Origin: Planctomycetia bacterium
GTDB taxonomy: Bacteria; Planctomycetota; Phycisphaerae; Phycisphaerales; UBA1924
Reading direction: 5' to 3'
Length of the DNA stretch: 12,082 nt
Assembly (NCBI GenBank): GCA_005776545.1
Contig: SXOY01000251.1
Location: 1-12,082, forward strand
The notes under the pieces were generated by a model. That model did no database searches, was not told where the DNA came from, and was given only the letters and a program-made list of their open reading frames with translations. Below, one piece after another: positions 6,680 to 12,082 of this stretch; position 1 is the first letter of the stretch, and every line of letters starts with the position of its first letter. The position numbers were made by a program, and so were the translations under genes.

Positions 6680-9600
6680 TTATCGGCTCTGGGGTGAGTC
6701 AAGCTCCGTACGGAGGGTGTCAAGTTCTTTCTTTTGTTCGGCTGGCATTTCAAGGGTTGCCGATTTTGAGTATTTATCAAGCTCGTCGAACATCTTGCGA
6801 GCGTTGGTAAAGTCCTTCTTTGCGATCATGACCTTGCAGAGGTGGATCATTGCGGAGGTTTGTCCGGTCACTCTGCCGCCGGAACTAATAGCCTGGCGGA
6901 GGAATTGTTCGGCCTTTGCCAGATCGCCAAGCATCAGATGGACGGTTCCCAGAGTGTCTAGAGAATCGACGTTCGTGGGACGAATGGCTGTGGATTTCTC
7001 AGCGAACGGGAGCGCGTCTTTTGCGCGGTTGAGATGGAACGCCATGGTGTAGGCGAGGTTGTTATTAAGCTCCCACTCGTCAGGGAACTGTGTGACCGCA
7101 TTAGTGAGGACATCAACTGACTCTGCATAGCCGCCGGCCATGTAGTGACCTATCGCCAACTGTTGATATGCCAGGAGTTTCAGGTTCTTGAGTGTTGAAG
7201 TGTCGGCAATCTGCTTGATGACGACAAGTCCTTGGGAACGAGTGACCGGATCTTCGGCCATGGTCATGCCGCGGAAGAGGGTGAGCCAACCTTTGGCCTG
7301 GGGACTTGCTGACTCACGCTCAAACTGGTCAAGCTGTCTGGCTCGGTCGGCTTTGCCGGCGTAAATGCGACTGGTCTCATTAAACCAGAGCATCATTGCT
7401 GGAGTCTGTTCGACGGGAACCAGATCGAGGCAGCCCTTGAGATCGCGGCGAGCATCTTCCATTCTGCCGCGGCGCCAGTGCAATCTTGCGCGGCCGAGAC
7501 GAAGTTCGAGGGAACGTTCGACATCTGTGCCTGCGTCTTTGAGTACCTTCTCTGCATCAGTCAGCATGGGTGGTTCAGCACTCATGAGCGCATCAAGATA
7601 GCGTTGCGTGAGAGTGGGGGTCTTATTCAGATCCCATGCGGCCTTGTAGAATCTCGCGGCAAAGGAGCTTTGGCGAGCTTCAAAGAACACATCTGCCATA
7701 TCGAGCGCGAGTTGCACGTCATTGCCGCGGGCCTTGAGTGCCTCTTCGCCCAGTGAAAGCGCCTCGGCGGCGCGATCGCGATGAATAAGCTCTCTCATAA
7801 GAGTAAGGCGAAGTTCGGCCAAGCTCGGATTCAAGCTGACTGCACGTTGGAGGTCGGCGATGCCTTCGTTTGGTTTGCCGGCAGAGATGTAGTACCCCCC
7901 GCGAATCTCGTAGAGTTGTGCGTTTCTAGGTTCAATCTGCAGCGCGCGATTGAGATCAGCTTCGGCATCGGTGGCAAGTTCAGGCCTGCGCATGTTTGCC
8001 TGCGCACTCTTGACCCAGACTCGAGCGTCATTTGGGAAAGCGGTTTTCGCGCGATCAAGAAGGTCCTGAGCTTTCTTGTCGTCATTGAGGCCGCGTGCAG
8101 TGTCGGCGGCGAGAAGAAGAGTAACAACTTCTTTTTCGACCGGCGATACAAGTGTGGCCAGGAACTGCTGGGCCTCAGTGTATTTTTTCTGAGCGTTCAG
8201 GTTTTCAATCAGTCGGCGTGTGTAAGTCTGATCGGCAGTATCGGCTTTCCCGGCAATAATGCGGCGATATGCGACTTCGGCATGGGCTGGACGACGCAGA
8301 CGTGTGCTGTGATCAGCGATCAGTCGATCCACTTCCATATTTGTTGGATTCTGATAGCGACGAGCTTGTTCAAGTGCGGTGATTGCGCCTTCGTTTTGCT
8401 CGTATTGGAACATGAGTCGCGAGAAGGCGATGTAGGGTTCAGTGGTGAGAGATTCCCGCGGGATTTCGGCGAGGTACATTGTGAAGAGATTGCGAGCGGT
8501 ATTGAAGTCGCCTCGATCTGAGTAGTAACGTGCATCGAGCACGAGAGTCTCAATGACCTGGGGCTTTTCTTTGCGAAGCTCATCGATTGCTTTTCGAGCC
8601 TTGTCAAATTGCTGAAGGTCAAGGTTGAGCCAGGCGATAGCAAGGCGGTTATTGAAATCCTTGGGATTGTCTTTGAATTTCTTCTCTCGCATTTCGAGAG
8701 CTTTGGCCTTGTCGCCACTTTGGCCTTCGAGATCAAGCATGAGATTGGCGAAGACTGGGTTGCCTTGTCCGTATTTTAGATTGGTGCGACCGAACTGGAG
8801 GGCATCTTCATTTCGATTCATGGACTGAAGCAGTGCCATTTCTTCGATGATGAGCGTGATGTCATCAGGGCGCATTTCCAACGCTTTGCCGTAGGAAACC
8901 AAAGCATCGCCGCCGCGGCCAGCTTCGACCTGCATGCGAGCGAGGACACGCCAGGTATCGGGCGTAAGTGCAAATTCGGCGGCGGCAGTCTGCATCAGCG
9001 AGATTGCCTCAGCAAATTGTCCCTGCGCGAACAGATAACGGGCATGGAAGGTGCGGCCACCTACGCGGTCGAGATCGCGTTTTTCTGCCTTGTCGACAAG
9101 TACAGCGCAGGTGGGCAGATCTTTGCGTTCCAGTGCCTGCAAGAACAGCAGTTCAATAAGGCGAGGGTCTTCGGGGTCGAGTTTGACGGCATCTGCAAGT
9201 TCCTGATCTGATTCGGCCTTTTTGCCGTATTTGCGGAAACTCGTCGCTCGCATCAGGATCTTGTCCAGCGGCTTGATGTCCAGCGTTGCGATGAGTGCAA
9301 GCTCGGCCTCGAGAGGGTCGGAGATTTCAAGCACAATTTTGAGACCGCCTAGTTGTTTGGCGGCGGCAGGATTGTGTGCAATGGCCTCTTCGATAACGGC
9401 GAGAGCTCCAGCCTTGTCATTCACGCCGTTGAGCTGCTGTGCCAGGAACTGGGCAATGTTGGGGTTGTAGTTGTTTGCGACAAATGCTTTGCGAAGCAGG
9501 TCGATTGCCAGCGCATTTTTTTCAGTGAGCACCAGTTTCTGGGCTGTGGAAATTGCTTGACGGACCGGGTCGTTATCAATGACGGGATCGAGACCACGCG

Positions 9601-11266
9601 AGGCATCAATTCCCTGCTTGAGCTGCTTGGCGATGGCGTTGTCTGGATCCATCTGCAGCACGCGATCGAGAAGGTCTACTGCATCATCAAATTTTTGCAG
9701 CTGGATTTTGACACTTGCCAGATCGGTGTAGGCCTGTGTGTTTCCGGGCTGCAACTTGATGACTTTTTCGATGAGCCTCTCTGTAGAACCACTGGAGTTG
9801 TTCCGTTTCATGACCTGTGCCAACAGCCAAAGACCATCGGCATCGGAATCGTTGGTGGCGGTGTTGTAAGCCAACAGAAGTTTCTGAGCACCAGGCAGAT
9901 CACCCTCGCCGAACTTGATCTGGGCGTCGAGCAACATCGCTTGCGGGACATCGCCTGCAACGGTGCGGAATTTGGCGGCAAAATCTTTAGCTTTGGTCAA
10001 GGCTGCGACACGATCTTCTGGCTTGGCACGCTCCCATGCGAGCATACAGAATCGTGCCTGTTTGCCTACGACCGCAGGTTGGAGGCCTTGAAGCAGCAGG
10101 CCATCAACGCCGAGCTTGCGCTTCGGCAAGTCAACAATTTTCTGGAGAAGTGCAATGGCTTCATCATGCTTGCCACTTTCCGCGAGGAGATCGGCCTGCA
10201 ATTGCATGGCGAAGAAATTGTCAGGCTGGCGGGTGATGAAGTCCTGGAGTACATCGTGTGTCCGCTTTCGCTTGGACGTTGGATCAATGAGTGTTTCGGC
10301 AACCATGAATCGAGCCATCGTGAGAGGTTCGACCCCCGAAGGGCCCAGCTTTTTCAATGAATCAGCAATTGGATCGAGCCGCGGAATGAAGTCCACACGC
10401 TTTTCTTTCGCGGCTGCCATGATCGCTGCGCCAATCTTGTTCAGAATGGCGGCTCGTGTTGCCTCATCGAGATCAAGTTCGAGCGAGGACAGCTGGACTG
10501 AGGGAGAATCCGGGCGATTGGTCAGGAAGCCCGTAATAGCCTCACGGGCTTTTTCAACTGCGGCAGCAGCTTCGTTATCCAGCTGGTTCTTTCGGAATGT
10601 GATGGAACGCGCGCTCTGAACGATAACGATGCCATTCAGAGAGGCTTCATCGGTCGGGTCTGCTTTGATTGCCGCAGTGAGGTCGGCCAAGGCTTCATCT
10701 GCCGCCTTGGGATCAACCTGATCAGACAACTGCGCGAGGATAGTTGAGCGAGCAATACCCCGGAATCGCTTCAGGGTGTCAGGGTTGCCATTGGTTGCAG
10801 CAATTCCCTTATCAAAGTAGCTCAGGGCGCGATCGGTTGATTCAATCAGGCGATCGTATGATTCTCGCTTGTAACCAGAAAAGACTACTTCTTTGTAGAT
10901 GAGATCAAGGTATGTGCGGTGCGCGCCCACATCGGTCGATTGCAACACGGCATATGACCGCAGCATGTTCACGAATTCGCCGTAACGCTGGTTGTATTCA
11001 GTTTGAGTGTCCGGGGTGATCTGTTGAAGAATGTCGCCCCATTTTTTCAGAAGCGGACCGTCGGTCTGACGTTTGTTCACAGCCTTTGCGTAGAGCCGCT
11101 CTGCAACTTTCAGTTCGCCCGCCGCGACGGCCTCATCGCCCTTGCGAATCAGGCGTGTGGCATCGTTCTTGAGCACCCACCAAAGCACACCGCCCACGGA
11201 TGCAACGCCTGTGAAGAGCGTCAGTGAGAGAATTGCAACAAACTTTGTATTAACTTTCGCGGCCAT
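6680..11266 (-). CDS. Giant membrane-anchored TPR-repeat protein (1528 aa)
   Basis: One uninterrupted frame of 1528 residues. Residues about 8-32 form a single hydrophobic segment (FVAILSLTLFTGVASVGGVLWWVL) after a short basic start, which suggests an N-terminal membrane anchor with the rest outside the cytoplasm. Nearly all of the remainder is helical-repeat sequence with the TPR rhythm. Clear units lie at about 505-540, 797-827, 1110-1148 and 1427-1459, with typical 'A..LD.AL...P.N' spacing; several middle units are degenerate. No catalytic domain is visible. Large TPR proteins accompany exosortase-type polysaccharide loci (PrsT-like, usually about 900 residues), and this one is markedly longer. 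In context it probably scaffolds the glycan or export machinery between the EpsI-like and Wzz-like proteins. ATG 11266 has GGAG seven bases upstream. The 3' end is 84 bp before the kinase-like gene. The TPR call is firm; the role is inferred from neighbours. Confidence 0.9.
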   Translation of the reverse strand: MAAKVNTKFVAILSLTLFTGVASVGGVLWWVLKNDATRLIRKGDEAVAAGELKVAERLYAKAVNKRQTDGPLLKKWGDILQQITPDTQTEYNQRYGEFVNMLRSYAVLQSTDVGAHRTYLDLIYKEVVFSGYKRESYDRLIESTDRALSYFDKGIAATNGNPDTLKRFRGIARSTILAQLSDQVDPKAADEALADLTAAIKADPTDEASLNGIVIVQSARSITFRKNQLDNEAAAAVEKAREAITGFLTNRPDSPSVQLSSLELDLDEATRAAILNKIGAAIMAAAKEKRVDFIPRLDPIADSLKKLGPSGVEPLTMARFMVAETLIDPTSKRKRTHDVLQDFITRQPDNFFAMQLQADLLAESGKHDEAIALLQKIVDLPKRKLGVDGLLLQGLQPAVVGKQARFCMLAWERAKPEDRVAALTKAKDFAAKFRTVAGDVPQAMLLDAQIKFGEGDLPGAQKLLLAYNTATNDSDADGLWLLAQVMKRNNSSGSTERLIEKVIKLQPGNTQAYTDLASVKIQLQKFDDAVDLLDRVLQMDPDNAIAKQLKQGIDASRGLDPVIDNDPVRQAISTAQKLVLTEKNALAIDLLRKAFVANNYNPNIAQFLAQQLNGVNDKAGALAVIEEAIAHNPAAAKQLGGLKIVLEISDPLEAELALIATLDIKPLDKILMRATSFRKYGKKAESDQELADAVKLDPEDPRLIELLFLQALERKDLPTCAVLVDKAEKRDLDRVGGRTFHARYLFAQGQFAEAISLMQTAAAEFALTPDTWRVLARMQVEAGRGGDALVSYGKALEMRPDDITLIIEEMALLQSMNRNEDALQFGRTNLKYGQGNPVFANLMLDLEGQSGDKAKALEMREKKFKDNPKDFNNRLAIAWLNLDLQQFDKARKAIDELRKEKPQVIETLVLDARYYSDRGDFNTARNLFTMYLAEIPRESLTTEPYIAFSRLMFQYEQNEGAITALEQARRYQNPTNMEVDRLIADHSTRLRRPAHAEVAYRRIIAGKADTADQTYTRRLIENLNAQKKYTEAQQFLATLVSPVEKEVVTLLLAADTARGLNDDKKAQDLLDRAKTAFPNDARVWVKSAQANMRRPELATDAEADLNRALQIEPRNAQLYEIRGGYYISAGKPNEGIADLQRAVSLNPSLAELRLTLMRELIHRDRAAEALSLGEEALKARGNDVQLALDMADVFFEARQSSFAARFYKAAWDLNKTPTLTQRYLDALMSAEPPMLTDAEKVLKDAGTDVERSLELRLGRARLHWRRGRMEDARRDLKGCLDLVPVEQTPAMMLWFNETSRIYAGKADRARQLDQFERESASPQAKGWLTLFRGMTMAEDPVTRSQGLVVIKQIADTSTLKNLKLLAYQQLAIGHYMAGGYAESVDVLTNAVTQFPDEWELNNNLAYTMAFHLNRAKDALPFAEKSTAIRPTNVDSLDTLGTVHLMLGDLAKAEQFLRQAISSGGRVTGQTSAMIHLCKVMIAKKDFTNARKMFDELDKYSKSATLEMPAEQKKELDTLRTELDSPQSR

Positions 11267-11273
11267 CTCGTAT

Positions 11274-11277
11274 CTCC
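11274..11277 (-). promoter_or_regulatory. Shine-Dalgarno GGAG for the TPR gene
   Basis: On the minus strand GGAG is followed by ATACGAG and then ATG 11266, a seven-base spacing. It supports that ATG as the true start and shows that this organism uses Shine-Dalgarno sites at some genes of the block but not at the SDR or lipoprotein genes. Confidence 0.65.
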
Positions 11278-11285
11278 AATTCCAA

Positions 11286-11304
11286 CCGGGAGTCTGCCTC
11301 CCGG
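11286..11304 (-). promoter_or_regulatory. Perfect 7-bp stem-loop in the EpsI-like/TPR gap
   Basis: CCGGGAG (11286-11292) and CTCCCGG (11298-11304) are exact reverse complements around a five-base loop. The repeat sits in the 54-bp gap between the EpsI-like stop (11321) and the TPR start, nine bases before the GGAG site on the minus strand. No T-run follows, so termination is unlikely. It may act on mRNA processing or on access to the TPR ribosome site. Confidence 0.5.
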
Positions 11305-11320
11305 AGGGTGTGTTCGTTGA

Positions 11321-12082
11321 TCATTTAGCGGTGGTGGGGTTCTTTTTGTGAGGGTTATCAGCTGGATATTCGCCCTTTTGGACTTCAACCCAGTCGGGAA
11401 CGCATCGAGCAATCTCCGGCATCATTTCACTCAGGAACGAAGAAGCTAATTGCCCAAGTTCTTCTGGCGACTTCACCAGCGATGAATTGAATTGAACTTT
11501 GCAGTAGTAGGCGTAGTCGGCTTTCAGATCGAACGACAATGTTCGCACTTCTTCTGGAGTTGAAACTACGGTGCCATTGGCGATGAAGAAAAAGCCTGCG
11601 AAATTGTGATGACCTTTCTTGTCAACAAACTCGCTGACTCGAAGGTTCGCATTATCAAGTCCCTGCGGCAGACGAATTCGGTTACCCAGTTCGATCGATC
11701 GAGCCGTAAATATCTTGCCCTTGAGATCATCGGGAACCGTTGTATCTTCAATCCAGCCCTGCCTGGAGAGGTTGAGCGGAACCATGATTCCCGATCGCAA
11801 CATGTCCATTCCCGCCCCGACCATGCAACGATCGGGCACGTGAGGGACGGTGTCAATCTGCCCAGTGTAATATGCAACGTGAACCGCAAGGTACGAAGAG
11901 CGATCAAGACCTTTGGACTTGTCGGTCGGATCAACTTTCTTGAAGTATGACCGGGTCACATAGTTCTTGGTTCCGAGGATTTCTTCGACTTCCGCAGGCT
12001 CTCGAATGTCAGGGCCTTCACTCTTCCAGAAGGGAGTCTCGCCCGGAATCTTGTCTGTCTTGCGATCCCCAGCTGGGTAGAT
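11321..12082 (-). CDS. EpsI-like exosortase-associated protein (5' partial)
   Basis: The frame is open to the right edge, so the start lies outside; the GTG at 11959 is internal because homologous-looking sequence continues upstream. 253 residues are visible. 'EVEEILGTKNYVTRSYF' (residues about 31-47 from the edge) and 'AYYTGQIDTVPHVPDRC' (70-86) match the pattern of EpsI/DUF3485-type proteins: an LGT-Y-R segment, then a YYTG-D-H-P-C segment. The 'FAGFFFIANGTVV' and 'YYCKVQFNS' strands and a C-terminal helix follow. EpsI proteins occur with exosortases, either as separate proteins or fused to the exosortase C-terminus. They lie outside the membrane and are required for exopolysaccharide production in the model species, with an unknown biochemical role. 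The His-Pro-Cys cluster (His81, Cys86) is the likely functional site. The tail is polar and basic (PHKKNPTTAK). An exosortase gene, or the N-terminal exosortase part of this same protein, is expected beyond 12082. Confidence 0.8.
   Translation of the reverse strand: MYPAGDRKTDKIPGETPFWKSEGPDIREPAEVEEILGTKNYVTRSYFKKVDPTDKSKGLDRSSYLAVHVAYYTGQIDTVPHVPDRCMVGAGMDMLRSGIMVPLNLSRQGWIEDTTVPDDLKGKIFTARSIELGNRIRLPQGLDNANLRVSEFVDKKGHHNFAGFFFIANGTVVSTPEEVRTLSFDLKADYAYYCKVQFNSSLVKSPEELGQLASSFLSEMMPEIARCVPDWVEVQKGEYPADNPHKKNPTTAK

Noticed and set aside
6330..7052. A 240-codon plus-strand frame across the TPR/kinase-like gap
   Set aside because: It is antisense to two supported genes and their gap, with no recognisable domain or start signal.
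9353..10360. A 335-codon open frame on the plus strand inside the TPR gene
   Set aside because: It lies wholly antisense to the TPR gene, which is supported by repeat structure, a membrane anchor and a Shine-Dalgarno site. The antisense protein shows no recognisable domain; it is a shadow of codon bias.
1..12082. Mobile element, CRISPR array, tRNA or phage gene
   Set aside because: I saw no transposase or integrase motifs, no spaced direct repeats other than the dockerin pair, and no tRNA-like segment in the gaps.

Overview
The window looks like chromosomal DNA of a planctomycete, most likely of the Phycisphaerae group. Three things point there: a secreted-type protein ending in two dockerin-like 'FFDYLDFVD' calcium-loop repeats and a terminal Gly-Cys; an EpsI-like (exosortase-associated) protein beside a Wzz/tyrosine-kinase protein and a giant TPR protein; and the patchy use of Shine-Dalgarno sites. 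This assignment is inferred from protein character, not from a marker gene.

Layout. Positions 1-897 (+ strand) hold the 3' part of a secreted protein with an FN3-like beta domain and a C-terminal dockerin-like pair. Everything from 885 to the right edge is read from the minus strand as one co-directional block of seven genes. In transcription order these are: an EpsI-like protein (cut by the window edge), a 1528-residue membrane-anchored TPR protein, a Wzz/Wzc-type polysaccharide co-polymerase with a tyrosine-kinase-like domain, an extended SDR nucleotide-sugar epimerase/dehydratase, a WecA/TagO-type polyprenyl-phosphate sugar-1-phosphate transferase, a lipoprotein with a Cys-rich tail, and a small single-domain rhodanese. 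Two pairs overlap by ATGA (SDR/transferase and lipoprotein/rhodanese). The four other junctions are gaps of 54-84 bp, and each contains an inverted repeat.

How the genes work together (inference). The block reads as an envelope or exopolysaccharide locus of the exosortase-associated kind. The SDR would prepare a nucleotide sugar, and the WecA-like enzyme would load the first sugar phosphate onto the lipid carrier. The Wzz-like protein would control chain length or export, the TPR protein would scaffold the machinery, and the EpsI-like protein would link it to an exosortase expected just beyond the right edge. The lipoprotein and rhodanese at the distal end may be a separate two-gene module, perhaps for metal or sulfur handling.

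The most unusual features are: the kinase-like domain, which has Ser where the Walker A Lys should be; a perfect 12-bp GC-rich hairpin 9 nt before the SDR start; a hairpin in every open junction; and the coupling of a seven-Cys lipoprotein tail to a rhodanese. I saw no tRNA, rRNA, CRISPR array, insertion sequence or phage gene. No gene-free stretch exceeds 300 bases.
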